DNA from: Acidimicrobiaceae bacterium
GTDB lineage: Bacteria; Actinomycetota; Acidimicrobiia; Acidimicrobiales; Acidimicrobiaceae
Direction of reading: 5' to 3'
DNA length: 50,760 nucleotides
NCBI GenBank assembly: GCA_013044385.1
Contig: JABEUN010000021.1
Location: 1-50,760, forward strand
The translations under genes and the position numbers were made by a program. The notes below the pieces were generated by a model, which was not told the DNA's origin, did not search any database, and saw only the letters and a list, made by a program, of their open reading frames with translations. Of the stretch, positions 27,286 through 36,239 are shown piece by piece. Positions within the stretch are counted from its first letter, which is position 1, and the number at the start of each line of letters is the position of its first letter.

Positions 27286-27857
27286 ATCTGCCCTAATCAG
27301 CAAACCCGATGCAATAGATGGAAGAACTCTGAAGCGGACATTCTCCCCTTAGCTAGAGCCCTTTATAAAACGTTTATTTGAGGCTCAGAATGGCTCAGCC
27401 CGATGTGGAGGTCTCGACTCATTGGACACCTCCCGCCATGGTCGCGTCCAAAGGCGACCCTTTGATGGCCCCAATTGCCTTCGACCTGCATTACCCGCAG
27501 TCTCGATTTGTCCAATGCGGAACAACAGAAGTGGCATATGCGTGCTAATTTTCGTTGACTCAATCTGGCACATATCCTGTCGAGTTGGCCAGAGGGCGTT
27601 CTTGCCTGGGTCGGACTCCGTTTGAGACAACACCCGAGTCCCGCAAGTCTGCTCCATCTGAAGAGTTTTGGACGCCTGAGTCGGTTTTCAACTGGCGCAA
27701 GTGCGAAAACTCAAGGTAAGCGTTCACGCTGAGGAATTTGCAGCGTGATAGTCAAGTTAAGATACTTGCATTCGCACAGTTAGTTCCTGTCCTCCGCCGT
27801 ACCTGGGGAGATCGCAGAGTTCTGATCAGCTAATCTTTAGCCACCAGGAGGTAGAAC
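27286..27857. other. Gene-free divergent region between ABC-F and PEBP genes
   Basis: Some 570 bases with no supportable gene; the short frames on both strands (27385-27657 minus, 27422-27625 plus) have no ribosome binding site or family resemblance. The right end holds the PEBP promoter and inverted repeat listed separately. Confidence 0.45.
27725..27767 (+). promoter_or_regulatory. Promoter candidate with overlapping inverted repeat, PEBP gene
   Basis: TTGCAG (27739-27744) and GATACT (27762-27767) are spaced by 17 bases, a fair sigma-70-type pair. A perfect eight-base inverted repeat, TCACGCTG-N9-CAGCGTGA (27725-27749), covers the -35, as expected for a repressor or activator site. Confidence 0.4.
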
Positions 27858-28403
27858 ATGTCCAATCAAGCTAGGCCGCCATTCCCCTACGACTTCCTTC
27901 CAGAGGTTCCGAGCTTTACGTTGTCCTCCCCAGACATCGCTGAGGGGAAGACGTTGGGCATCAACCAGGTGTCCGGCAAGTTTGGTGGAGATGGAAAGGA
28001 CATCTCCCCAGCACTGTCATGGTCCGGCTTCCCAGCTGAGACCAAGAGCTTCGCCGTCATCTGCTACGACCCCGACGCCCCGACCCTTTCGGGTTTCTGG
28101 CACTGGGCGGTTGCCAACATTCCCGCATCCGTAACTGAATTACCAGCCGACGCAGGAGACCTAAGCACGGGACTCCTTCCGGCCGGAGCCGTTACGCTTC
28201 GCAATGATGCTGGCTTCGCGGGCTTCGTCGGCGCCGCACCACCACAGGGCCATGGACCACACCGTTATATCTTCGCCGTCCACGCCCTGAGCGTAGACAA
28301 ACTCGAGGTGGACGCGAACGCAACGCCGGCCTATCTGGGATTCAACCTGTTCTTCACAACTATCGCCAGGGCAATAGTCACACCGATTTTCGAGAACAAG
28401 TAA
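27858..28403 (+). CDS. YbhB/YbcL-type phosphatidylethanolamine-binding protein (PEBP)
   Basis: A 181-residue protein with an ideal ribosome binding site (AGGAGG, seven bases before ATG). '[26 protein letters not shown]' and '[10 protein letters not shown]' are the two PEBP ligand-site signatures, and '[17 protein letters not shown]' is the third. Bacterial members are cytoplasmic or secreted with unclear roles; there is no signal peptide here. It is monocistronic, with its own promoter candidate and a perfect hairpin after the stop. Confidence 0.93.
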   Translation: MSNQARPPFPYDFLPEVPSFTLSSPDIAEGKTLGINQVSGKFGGDGKDISPALSWSGFPAETKSFAVICYDPDAPTLSGFWHWAVANIPASVTELPADAGDLSTGLLPAGAVTLRNDAGFAGFVGAAPPQGHGPHRYIFAVHALSVDKLEVDANATPAYLGFNLFFTTIARAIVTPIFENK

Positions 28404-28426
28404 AACTTCAACGCCGTATTGGTTAG

Positions 28427-28458
28427 TGCACCCGATCCTGCCTGCAGGATCGGGTGCA
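28427..28458 (+). terminator. Perfect hairpin after the PEBP gene
   Basis: A 14-base perfect stem (28427-28440 with 28445-28458) and a four-base CCTG loop, 24 bases after the stop codon, followed by AAATTC. As with the other hairpins in this window there is no T-run. Confidence 0.65.
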
Positions 28459-28629
28459 AAATTCAAAGCGTGCGGATCCCCAACTTTGCCTTCAACTACA
28501 CTGCCTCCAGTCGAATTCTCCGGCTCCTGAGATGCCCTAGCATTCGCTGCTCAGCCAAGCAGAGCGTTGCTACCTGTATATTTCCAGATGGTCGATGATC
28601 GCTGTTGCGGAATTCGGAGGCTCGAACTG

Positions 28630-29394
28630 TTGAGACTGCTCGTCGTCGAAGATGAAGACAGAATGCGAGAGCTCTTAGGCGACGGCTTGAGCGAAGCTGG
28701 ATTCGAAGTCACCTGCGTGGCTGACGGTGGGGCTGGACTCAAGTCCGCACTTGAGAACAACTTTGACTTGGTAGTACTCGACGGAATGCTGCCAGTTATG
28801 GATGGATTTGAAGTGTGCCGCCGACTGCGCTCGATGGGTAGTAGTTCGGCGATACTGCTTCTCACTGCAAGGCATGACGTATCTGCCAGGATCGCAGGAT
28901 TGGATGCAGGCGCCGACGACTATCTTGTAAAACCGTTCAGCTTCGGAGAGCTACTAGCCCGGATTCGGGCACTCGGCCGGAGGATGGACATTCCGATTGG
29001 GAACTTCATCGAGTTCGGAGATGTCCGATGCGAGGTAATAGAAAAGCGGGTTGTACTTGAGGACATCCAGGTGTCACTCTCCGACACCGAATTCGATCTC
29101 CTGGTCTGCCTGCTGAAGAGGTCCGGCAACGCTATGTCCCGGGGCCGGATTCTCGAGGAGGTCTGGGAGTTCCCCTACGGTGGATCAGCAAATGTGGTTG
29201 ACCAATATGTCGGCTATCTGAGACGCAAGCTCACTCCGTTCGGAGACCGGATCGGCATCGAGACAGTTCGGGGCGTCGGATACCGATTGACCATCACGGA
29301 GTCCCGACGTAGCAGCACTACAGGGACAGACCCTGCGCAGTCATATAGTTGCGCGCCGGACGGCCAGATAACCAGTAGGGCGGTGGAGCGGTGA
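28630..29394 (+). CDS. OmpR/PhoB-type response regulator of the efflux module
   Basis: About 254 residues. TTG 28630 is chosen because GGAGG lies nine bases upstream and 'LRLLVVEDEDRMREL' then forms the usual N-terminus; the frame is open to 28567. The receiver domain has the acidic pair in VEDED, the phospho-acceptor Asp in 'VVLDGMLP' and Lys in 'YLVKPFS'. The C-terminal winged helix ends 'IETVRGVGYRLT', after which ~30 extra residues follow. Its TGA overlaps the GTG of the kinase gene by four bases. With the efflux genes starting 120 bases after the kinase, it is probably their regulator. Confidence 0.93.
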   Translation: MRLLVVEDEDRMRELLGDGLSEAGFEVTCVADGGAGLKSALENNFDLVVLDGMLPVMDGFEVCRRLRSMGSSSAILLLTARHDVSARIAGLDAGADDYLVKPFSFGELLARIRALGRRMDIPIGNFIEFGDVRCEVIEKRVVLEDIQVSLSDTEFDLLVCLLKRSGNAMSRGRILEEVWEFPYGGSANVVDQYVGYLRRKLTPFGDRIGIETVRGVGYRLTITESRRSSTTGTDPAQSYSCAPDGQITSRAVER

Positions 29395-30812
29395 AGATCC
29401 GAACCCGCCTCGCAATCGTCTTCGCAGCCGTCGCTTCTATCCTGTTCGGATTGAGCGGGTTTCTCGTGATACGACTGCTCCAGTCGAACCTCTACACAAC
29501 GATCGATCGAAGTCTCGTCAACCGTGCCCCATTTCTCGACCATCGCCTCTCCCTCGCCTCTCGTGGATTCCCGCAGCCCTTCGGGCCGTCGAACAGACCA
29601 ATAACGCTCAACGGATCCAGGGTCGTCCCCGTCGCTCAGCTCCTTAACGGAAAGGGACAAGTGATCGGCAGCTTCGGCTCCGACAAAAAACAGCCGCTCC
29701 TTATGGCGGCCCAGATCAGCTCGCACGGAGCTGGCGCAGTCTTCTTCACGACAACACCTGTCGGGATTCAGGGGGACTACCGATTCCTTGTCGAGCCGTC
29801 CTCACTCGGAGGCGGAGACACATTAGTTATCGCTAGACCTATCTCGTCAGACATTCAAACCATATCCAGAGTGACTGAGTACTTCTGGATAGGTTGGCTT
29901 TTGGTTACACTCCTGGCAGGAGCTGGTAGTTATCTGCTCGGCCGCAGAGCACTTGCCCCAGTGGAGCAGATACGCAAACAGGCCGAGTCGGTCGACGTGG
30001 AGGCAGAGACTTTCGCACTCAAATTACCAAATACAGGCGACGAGATAGAGGCGTTGGGCAGGACCATGAACGAGCTCCTTGCGAAACTACACAATTCGAT
30101 CTCAGAACAGCGTGCGTTCCTCTCCAATGCGAGCCATGAACTTAGGACTCCACTCGCCTCGCTCCTCCTAGAGCTGGAGTTGGCGAGCTTTCCAGGGCGA
30201 AATAGTGAGGAGTTGAGTAGGTCCGTCGGGCGGGCACTTGAGACCGCTCAACAGATGTCACGTCTCACTGATGACCTATTCCTCCTTGCCGTGCTGGACG
30301 AACACCGACGGAACTCCGCGTTCTCGGTGGTCGATGTATCGGAAGTCGCCCAGGATGCGATCAAGCTCAGAGAGGATCTCGCCGCCCGTTCCGGAGTCCA
30401 GCTCACCTTCTCCTCCAAAGGAAAGGCGACAGCCCTGGGTGACGTCCCCCAGATCAGGCTCGCAATCGGCAATCTCATAGACAACGCCGTTCGCCACTCG
30501 CCCTATCATGCAGAGGTCAGGGTATCAGTCACCGCGCTCAACGGGTCCGTCGTGATCGCCGTCACCGACTCCGGGCTTGGATTCCCGCCAGAGTTCATCC
30601 CAATTGCATTCGAACGTTTCTCACGACCAGACGCAGCCCGCGACCGGTCCGGTGGCGGGGCAGGACTAGGACTAGCTCTCGTCCAGGCCGTAGTGGAGGC
30701 GCATTCTGGAACTGTCGCAATCACAGATAGCAGCCATTTGGGAGCGACTGTATCGATTTCACTCCCCATGTTCGGGGACTCCGAGAACGTCGTTGCATCT
30801 GCGAGTAGTTGA
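29391..30812 (+). CDS. Sensor histidine kinase of the efflux module
   Basis: A 473-residue kinase starting GTG. TM1 at ~5-28, a ~130-residue extracytoplasmic domain, TM2 'YFWIGWLLVTLLAGAGSYLLG', HAMP ('RRALAPVEQIRKQAESVDVEAETFALKLPNTGDEIEALGRTMNELL'), H-box 'FLSNASHELRTPLASLLLELE', N-box 'LAIGNLIDNAVRHSP', G1 'VTDSGLGFP' and G2 'GGAGLGLALVQAVV'. All catalytic boxes are intact. It is translationally coupled to the regulator and likely senses a compound or envelope stress relieved by the downstream efflux genes. Confidence 0.93.
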   Translation: MKIRTRLAIVFAAVASILFGLSGFLVIRLLQSNLYTTIDRSLVNRAPFLDHRLSLASRGFPQPFGPSNRPITLNGSRVVPVAQLLNGKGQVIGSFGSDKKQPLLMAAQISSHGAGAVFFTTTPVGIQGDYRFLVEPSSLGGGDTLVIARPISSDIQTISRVTEYFWIGWLLVTLLAGAGSYLLGRRALAPVEQIRKQAESVDVEAETFALKLPNTGDEIEALGRTMNELLAKLHNSISEQRAFLSNASHELRTPLASLLLELELASFPGRNSEELSRSVGRALETAQQMSRLTDDLFLLAVLDEHRRNSAFSVVDVSEVAQDAIKLREDLAARSGVQLTFSSKGKATALGDVPQIRLAIGNLIDNAVRHSPYHAEVRVSVTALNGSVVIAVTDSGLGFPPEFIPIAFERFSRPDAARDRSGGGAGLGLALVQAVVEAHSGTVAITDSSHLGATVSISLPMFGDSENVVASASS

Positions 30813-30935
30813 TACTCACAGATTCTGAGAGCACTCAAATAAAAAGCAACAACTTCTCACAGGAACCACTCCATAGATTAGGTCGGGGAAACGACGTTGG
30901 TCAGGTCTGGCAGGCCATAGACACTTTGGAGCAGA

Positions 30936-32864
30936 ATGAGTGATACCGAAGTCAGCGATCTGACCCAGAATATCGAGAGTACGTCGCCAGCAGGACAAGG
31001 CTTCACCGACCCCCACTACGGGCCAGCCGGCCGTCCAAGACTTCCTAGAAGAGTCGTACGGGCGTTGCGAAGAAGACTCGGAATCACACTGCTGGTTGTG
31101 GCGGCACTTATCGCAGCTGGCGTCTATTACGGCTACCGCATCTCGGCCAAGACGTCATCCTTCGTGGAGGGCGTCGCCCAAACGGGTACAGTTAGGCAGG
31201 CCGTCGCCATCTCGGGAACTATCGAGCCGACGACGCAGTCCGACCTCTACTTCGCCTCAAGTGGTACAGTTTCGACGATCAATGTCGCAGCCGGACAGGT
31301 AGTGAAATCCGGTCAACTTTTGGCGACACTCGACAACACGACCGCGAACAACCAGATCACCCAAGCACAGTCGGCCTTGAGCACGGCGCAGGCGAATCTG
31401 AACAGCGCAATAGCTGCACTTCCAGTTGGAAATGCAGTCAACAGTCAAGGACTAACTCAGACCCAGTTGAGTGTGAACCAAGATCAGGCGCAGTTGGCTC
31501 TGGACCAGGCAACTTACACCCAGGACCAGGCGATAGTCACAAACTTCTGTCAGGCCGGGCCATCCTCTACTGAGTGCCAGACGGCCCAACAAAACCTCAT
31601 TGCTGCCCAATCTACGGTGAGCCATGACAACCAGTTGATCGCACAAGATCAGTTGGGCTTGACGGCGACCGAAAACAAGAACCAGCAGTCCGCAGACCAG
31701 GCTGCAGCGTCTGTCACCTCTGCCCAGGATCAACTCAGCTCAGCAGAGGCCGCCTGCTCGGGCACCTGCACCACACAACAGGATGCTGCAATCGCATCGG
31801 CCCAGGCCCAGCTCTCCAGTGCGGAGGTCTCCCAGACTGACACCCTGACCTCTAATCAGACGAGCTTGGCTCAATCCCAGCTCAATCTAAGCCAGGCACA
31901 GGCCACCCTCGCATCAGATCAGTCGACCGAGCAGCTCGATTCGGCGATTGCTGGCGGAGGCTGCAGCGTTGATCCGTCGTCCACCGAATGCGTCTCGGCC
32001 CAATCAGCACTCACGCAGCAGGCGCAGACGGTCACGGCGGCTCAGAACACGCTCGCTAATGCACAGACCCAAGTCAGCTCCACGCAGGACAAGAATTCTC
32101 AATCTCTGCAACAGTCCCAGTCCCAGATCACCCTGGATAAGCTTCAGGTGGCATCTGACCAGCAGACCTTGGCAACTGACCAAGCACTCATCAGCCAGTA
32201 CCAGATAACTGCCCCAACCGACGGCACAGTCGAAGCGATAAGTCTGACCGTTGGGAGTCCTTCATCGGGGGGCTTTATTACCTTCAAGAGCTCCAGCACT
32301 TGGGTGGTTGACGCAACTGTATCCGACACCCAGATCAGCTCGATCACCGTTGGTCAGCAGGCACTCGTTACGCCATCGACGGCGACCGCACCGCTATTCG
32401 GAACTGTGACCTCGGTGGCCGATACGGCGACGGTCACTTCAGGTGTCGCTTCGTTTGCAGTAGTGGTCTCGATCTCTCAGACCCAGCTCGGAGCAAATGG
32501 CCAGGTAATCAACGCATCAGGACTCTTCGCAGGTGCATCTGCCTCGGTCGAGGTGATCACGAAATCGGTGTCTGGCGTACTGACGGTTCCGACCAGCGCC
32601 ATCCACACAATCGGATCCCGGAGCATCGTCTTCGTTCCTTCGGGTACGAAGGAGAAGCCTGTGGTCGTGACCGTGGGTGCGACTGGAGTACCCCTCACCC
32701 AGATCACTTCTGGCCTCAAGGCTGGCGAAACCGTAATCATTGCCAATAGGTCCGTAGCGGCTGCCACCACGGCTGGGCCAGTACGGGGGCTCTTCGGAGG
32801 TGGTGGCGGCTTCGGTGGCGGCGGCTTAGGCGGTGGCGGTGGCGGTGCTCGTGCCGGCGGCTGA
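30936..32864 (+). CDS. MacA/HlyD-like efflux adaptor with very long coiled coil and Gly-rich tail
   Basis: A 642-residue protein with one N-terminal membrane helix (~48-70). A lipoyl-like half motif ('GTVSTINVAAGQVVKSGQLLATLDN') is followed by ~280 residues of Gln/Ser/Ala-rich heptad sequence, then the second lipoyl half ('APTDGTVEAISLTVG'), a beta-barrel region and a final Gly-rich tail of ~25 residues. The coiled coil is about twice the length usual for MacA and contains three Cys pairs, two in nearly the same context (CQAGPSSTEC and CSVDPSSTEC) and one as CSGTC. It would link the MacB-type transporter to the cell envelope. RBS GGAG upstream of ATG. First gene of the efflux set after the kinase. 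Confidence 0.88.
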   Translation: MSDTEVSDLTQNIESTSPAGQGFTDPHYGPAGRPRLPRRVVRALRRRLGITLLVVAALIAAGVYYGYRISAKTSSFVEGVAQTGTVRQAVAISGTIEPTTQSDLYFASSGTVSTINVAAGQVVKSGQLLATLDNTTANNQITQAQSALSTAQANLNSAIAALPVGNAVNSQGLTQTQLSVNQDQAQLALDQATYTQDQAIVTNFCQAGPSSTECQTAQQNLIAAQSTVSHDNQLIAQDQLGLTATENKNQQSADQAAASVTSAQDQLSSAEAACSGTCTTQQDAAIASAQAQLSSAEVSQTDTLTSNQTSLAQSQLNLSQAQATLASDQSTEQLDSAIAGGGCSVDPSSTECVSAQSALTQQAQTVTAAQNTLANAQTQVSSTQDKNSQSLQQSQSQITLDKLQVASDQQTLATDQALISQYQITAPTDGTVEAISLTVGSPSSGGFITFKSSSTWVVDATVSDTQISSITVGQQALVTPSTATAPLFGTVTSVADTATVTSGVASFAVVVSISQTQLGANGQVINASGLFAGASASVEVITKSVSGVLTVPTSAIHTIGSRSIVFVPSGTKEKPVVVTVGATGVPLTQITSGLKAGETVIIANRSVAAATTAGPVRGLFGGGGGFGGGGLGGGGGGARAGG

Positions 32865-32886
32865 GCAGGTTTCGAAGACAGGGATC

Positions 32887-33633
32887 ATGAACTCCGTACT
32901 AAGGCTTGAACAGATTTCCAAGAGCTACGTCACCGGAGAAAACCGAGTGGATGCACTCAGAGGTATCAACCTAGAGGTCAAAGAGGGCGAGTTCGTGTCG
33001 ATCATGGCTCCTTCCGGGTCTGGGAAATCGACTCTCATGCACATAATCGGGTGTCTGGACACACCGACTTCTGGTAGATACTTGCTGGCCGGAAGGGACG
33101 TGAGTCGCCTTGAGGAGGCCCAGCTCGCAGAGGTGAGGAACAGGTATATCGGCTTCGTCTTCCAACAGTTCCACCTACTCACCAACATGACAGCACTCAA
33201 AAACGTCGAACTTCCGCTCATATATGGAAAAGTTCAGCAGCACGAACGAACCCGCCGAGCCATGGAAGCCCTGGCTAGAGTGGGACTTGCCAATCGCTGG
33301 TCCCACAGGCCCAACCAACTGTCCGGAGGCCAACAGCAGAGGGTAGCGATCGCCCGTGCGCTTGTAACCGACCCAAAAGTGATCCTCGCAGATGAGCCGA
33401 CTGGAAACCTAGATTCAGCTTCATCCAAGGACGTACTCGATTGGCTGTCAGACTTCCAAAAGACCGGACGCACCGTGGTACTTATCACCCACGAGCCAGA
33501 TGTCGCTGAATACGCAGACCGAATTGTCTCGATGCGCGACGGACGGATCGTTTCGGATATCAAGAAGGAGCACGTTAAATCGGCCACCAATGGCAGCGCA
33601 GTTGCTGCAAAGATTGCAGGTGAGTTAGATTGA
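32887..33633 (+). CDS. MacB-type ABC transporter ATPase
   Basis: A 248-residue ATPase. ATG 32887 gives the standard start 'MNSVLRLEQISKSY'; the frame is open further upstream into the adaptor gene. Walker A 'APSGSGKST', Q-loop 'FVFQQFHLL', signature 'LSGGQQQRVAIARAL', Walker B 'VILADEPTGNLD' and H-loop 'VLITHEP' are intact and of the LolD/MacB class. The TGA overlaps the permease TTG by four bases. It supplies energy to the permease for outward movement of a substrate, using the adaptor encoded upstream. Confidence 0.94.
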   Translation: MNSVLRLEQISKSYVTGENRVDALRGINLEVKEGEFVSIMAPSGSGKSTLMHIIGCLDTPTSGRYLLAGRDVSRLEEAQLAEVRNRYIGFVFQQFHLLTNMTALKNVELPLIYGKVQQHERTRRAMEALARVGLANRWSHRPNQLSGGQQQRVAIARALVTDPKVILADEPTGNLDSASSKDVLDWLSDFQKTGRTVVLITHEPDVAEYADRIVSMRDGRIVSDIKKEHVKSATNGSAVAAKIAGELD

Positions 33634-34859
33634 ATTTCCGAGAGACACTCAGATCTGCACTGGAGTCCATCGTTTCACACCGGTCTCGATCCGTTCTCAC
33701 GGTCCTTGGGATACTCATCGGTATCGCAGCGGTGATCGTCACGGTCGGCTTGGGTCAAGGGTCGCAACAGAAGGTCAACGCGACGATCTCCTCGCTAGGT
33801 AGCAACCTGTTAATTGTCACGCCGGGCAGCACATCCTCCGGCGGCGTAAGTCGTGGCCTCGGTAGCTCGTCGACACTTACGATCCAGGACGCAAATGCTT
33901 TGGCAAATCACATTGACGCTCCAGACATCTCAAGTGTCGTACCGATTGTCCAGGCAGGCTCGGTACTACAGGCAAACGGGAACAGTTGGACTGCACCAGT
34001 AGTGGGTACTACAACTGGATACCTCTCCGCAAGAGATAGACAGATCGCTGTCGGTAGTTTCTTTACACAGCAAGACGTGACCACCGATGCTGACGTCATC
34101 GACATCGGGACCGTCGTCGCAGCCCAACTCTTCGGTACTGCCAATCCAGTCGGACAGACGATAACGATCCAAAACACTCCATTCCAAGTGATAGGGGAAT
34201 TGGCCTCAGCTGGATCTTCTGCGACGGCAAACGAAGATGACCAGGTGTTCATCCCGATTTCTACTGCGATGACCCAAGTGTTGGGAGGTTCAAATCCATC
34301 CTCGGTAAGTCAGATACTGCTCCAAGCGAAGAACTCCTCCTCGATTAATGCCGCATATCAGGAGGCAAACAACCTACTACTCCAGACCCACGGAATCACT
34401 AACCCCACCGCTGCCGACTTCACCATTACCACAGAGACTCAACTACTGACGACTGCGACAAGCGTCTCGAAGACCCTCACGTTCCTGCTCGCAGGAATTG
34501 CGGCAGTCTCTTTGATAGTGGGTGGCATAGGTGTCATGAACATAATGCTGGTCTCTGTGGCTGAAAGGGTAAAAGAGATCGGACTCAGAAAGGCCCTCGG
34601 CGCCACACCTTCGCTAATCCGAGACCAGTTCCTAACTGAGGCCCTGCTGCTTGGACTATCTGGAGGGGTGCTGGGGATAGCCCTCGGGGTAACCATCTCC
34701 CTGCTCGTGACACATCTTTCAAGCAATACCGTCATACTGTCGGCGCCCGTCATGATCGCGTCGGTGGTCATCTCAGGCTCGATCGGCCTAATTTTCGGCG
34801 TCTATCCCGCATCTCGGGCAGCCGCCTTGGCACCTATAGAGGCACTCAGGAGTGAATAA
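33630..34859 (+). CDS. MacB-type ABC transporter permease
   Basis: A 409-residue protein with the MacB layout: TM1 near the N-terminus ('RSVLTVLGILIGIAAVIVTVGLG'), a ~220-residue extracytoplasmic MacB-PCD domain, then three helices at the C-terminus (FtsX domain, 'GGIGVMNIMLVSVAERVKEIGLRKALGATP'). The TTG start lies across the ATPase stop. It works with the upstream ATPase and adaptor as a mechanotransmission-type exporter; substrates of such systems include macrolides, peptides and lipoproteins, and none can be chosen here. Confidence 0.94.
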   Translation: MNFRETLRSALESIVSHRSRSVLTVLGILIGIAAVIVTVGLGQGSQQKVNATISSLGSNLLIVTPGSTSSGGVSRGLGSSSTLTIQDANALANHIDAPDISSVVPIVQAGSVLQANGNSWTAPVVGTTTGYLSARDRQIAVGSFFTQQDVTTDADVIDIGTVVAAQLFGTANPVGQTITIQNTPFQVIGELASAGSSATANEDDQVFIPISTAMTQVLGGSNPSSVSQILLQAKNSSSINAAYQEANNLLLQTHGITNPTAADFTITTETQLLTTATSVSKTLTFLLAGIAAVSLIVGGIGVMNIMLVSVAERVKEIGLRKALGATPSLIRDQFLTEALLLGLSGGVLGIALGVTISLLVTHLSSNTVILSAPVMIASVVISGSIGLIFGVYPASRAAALAPIEALRSE

Positions 34860-34862
34860 AAC

Positions 34863-35720
34863 ATGACTATCGGAGGACAGATGTTTCCCGCCAATTTCGA
34901 TCAGAATGCCAATGGAAAGCCCAATAGGAGGAGATGGGCCGCCACGGCGACCCTCATAGCAGGATCAGCACTGATCCTTTCGGCCTGTGGTAGTTCGACT
35001 TCCGCGGTATCGTCATCGACCCCGACAACAGTAGTGGCGGGTTCATCCAGCAACAGTGGAACAACCCTTAGCGGCACCGGTTTGAAACGGAGACGGGGCT
35101 TCGGAGTCTTCGGCCAACTGACCGCTCTCGCTGGATCGGCAATGACGATCAGATCAAACTCCACAACCACTACGGTTCAGTACAACGGAAACACCAAGTT
35201 CACCGAACGGGTGGCAGCGACAGCCTCAGATATAACTGTGGGTGAGTGCATCAATGTTCGTGGCACTACGAATACCACAGGAGTAGTGGCGGCTAACACG
35301 ATAACCCTTACTCAGCCCACCTCAGGAGGGTGCCTCACTCGAAGGGGCCCTGGCGGCGGCGGGCTCGGCGGTTCAGCAGCAGGTGGAGGAGTCGCTAGCG
35401 GGTTCGCTGGAAGGGGGGCCCCATCTGCAGTAGGTGTCGTAGCATCCATCTCTTCGGGACTAATTGAGGTGCAGAACGCCACGGCCCAGACCAGTGTCAC
35501 CTACTCAGCGAGCACTGTTCTTTTCAAGCAGGAGGCTGTCCCCCCTAGTGCACTAGCCTTGGGAGAATGCGTATCCGCCCTATTCGGATTCGGCCCTAAG
35601 TCCACAACGACGACAACGACAGCCGGACCGAAAGCCGCGTTGGTGGTCAGTATTTCTGAACCGATAAATGGTGTCTGTCCAGCGCGGCCCGGTTTCGCAG
35701 CAACCGGTTCGGCCGCATGA
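34863..35720 (+). CDS. DUF5666-type Gly-rich lipoprotein
   Basis: A 285-residue precursor with signal peptide and lipobox 'LILSAC' (Cys42), a Ser/Thr-rich spacer, and two copies of a small beta domain of the DUF5666 type ('GQLTALAGSAMTIRSNSTTTTVQYNGNTKF...VGECINVRG' and 'GVVASISSGLIEVQNATAQTSVTYSASTVLF...LGECVSALFG'), separated by a Gly-rich stretch resembling the adaptor's C-terminal tail. It begins three bases after the permease stop, so it belongs to the efflux operon; a role outside the membrane together with the adaptor is possible but untested. A hairpin follows at 35779-35805. Confidence 0.85.
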   Translation: MTIGGQMFPANFDQNANGKPNRRRWAATATLIAGSALILSACGSSTSAVSSSTPTTVVAGSSSNSGTTLSGTGLKRRRGFGVFGQLTALAGSAMTIRSNSTTTTVQYNGNTKFTERVAATASDITVGECINVRGTTNTTGVVAANTITLTQPTSGGCLTRRGPGGGGLGGSAAGGGVASGFAGRGAPSAVGVVASISSGLIEVQNATAQTSVTYSASTVLFKQEAVPPSALALGECVSALFGFGPKSTTTTTTAGPKAALVVSISEPINGVCPARPGFAATGSAA

Positions 35721-35778
35721 CAAAGGACTAAATTCGGGTAAATCGCAAGTGGAAAGGAAGACGAAAACCTCGCGAGCG

Positions 35779-35805
35779 CCAGATCGACCCAAAGGGTCGA
35801 TCTGG
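35779..35805 (+). terminator. Hairpin ending the efflux operon
   Basis: A perfect 12-base stem (35779-35790 with 35794-35805) with an AAA loop, 58 bases after the DUF5666 stop and 18 bases before the stop of the convergent DUF3054 gene, so it could end both transcripts. Confidence 0.6.
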
Positions 35806-35823
35806 GTATTCGACATTCAAGAA

Positions 35824-36189
35824 TCAAATTGAATGGGAAGACCGCCTGTTGAATAGGTCAAACACGAGCCGCCAACCTATCAGGGTCAATGCAAAGTAGC
35901 CCAGAGATACCAACACGAACGGTATGGCGCTCCCTTGACCTACGATCAGTCTCAATACTTGGCCGATTACAACGGTAGATATCCAAACCACGACTGCTGT
36001 CGGAAATAGTTCAACTGGTCTTTTCCAAGCCCTGGCCAGCAACCAACCGATCACCATCCCGCTAAGAAAAGGTGCTGCGGTACTTGCGAATCCGGAGATG
36101 GTCTGCCTGTGTCCGTGCACTTTCCTACCGACCGCAACAAAGATCAATAGTGAGACAACATCGAGTATTCCAGCCACGTATCTCTTCAC
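35824..36189 (-). CDS. DUF3054 family membrane protein
   Basis: A 121-residue protein with four predicted membrane helices. The opening 'DVVSLLIFVAVGRKVHGH', the 'FLSGMVIGWLLARAW' second helix and the ending 'LGYFALTLIGWRLVFDL' match DUF3054, a small actinobacterial membrane family of unknown function. Start GTG 36189. A nine-base perfect hairpin lies 17 bases upstream in its leader. It is monocistronic. Confidence 0.85.
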   Translation of the reverse strand: MKRYVAGILDVVSLLIFVAVGRKVHGHRQTISGFASTAAPFLSGMVIGWLLARAWKRPVELFPTAVVVWISTVVIGQVLRLIVGQGSAIPFVLVSLGYFALTLIGWRLVFDLFNRRSSHSI

Positions 36190-36205
36190 ATCTGCACTCT
36201 ACACC

Positions 36206-36239
36206 GGCTTGCCCCACAAAGAGCGAAGGTGGGCAAGCC
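36206..36239. promoter_or_regulatory. Hairpin upstream of the DUF3054 gene
   Basis: GGCTTGCCC (36206-36214) and its complement at 36231-36239 form a perfect nine-base stem with a 16-base loop, 17 bases before the DUF3054 start codon on the minus strand. It may be a leader hairpin or a plus-strand stop signal; sequence alone does not decide. Confidence 0.35.
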
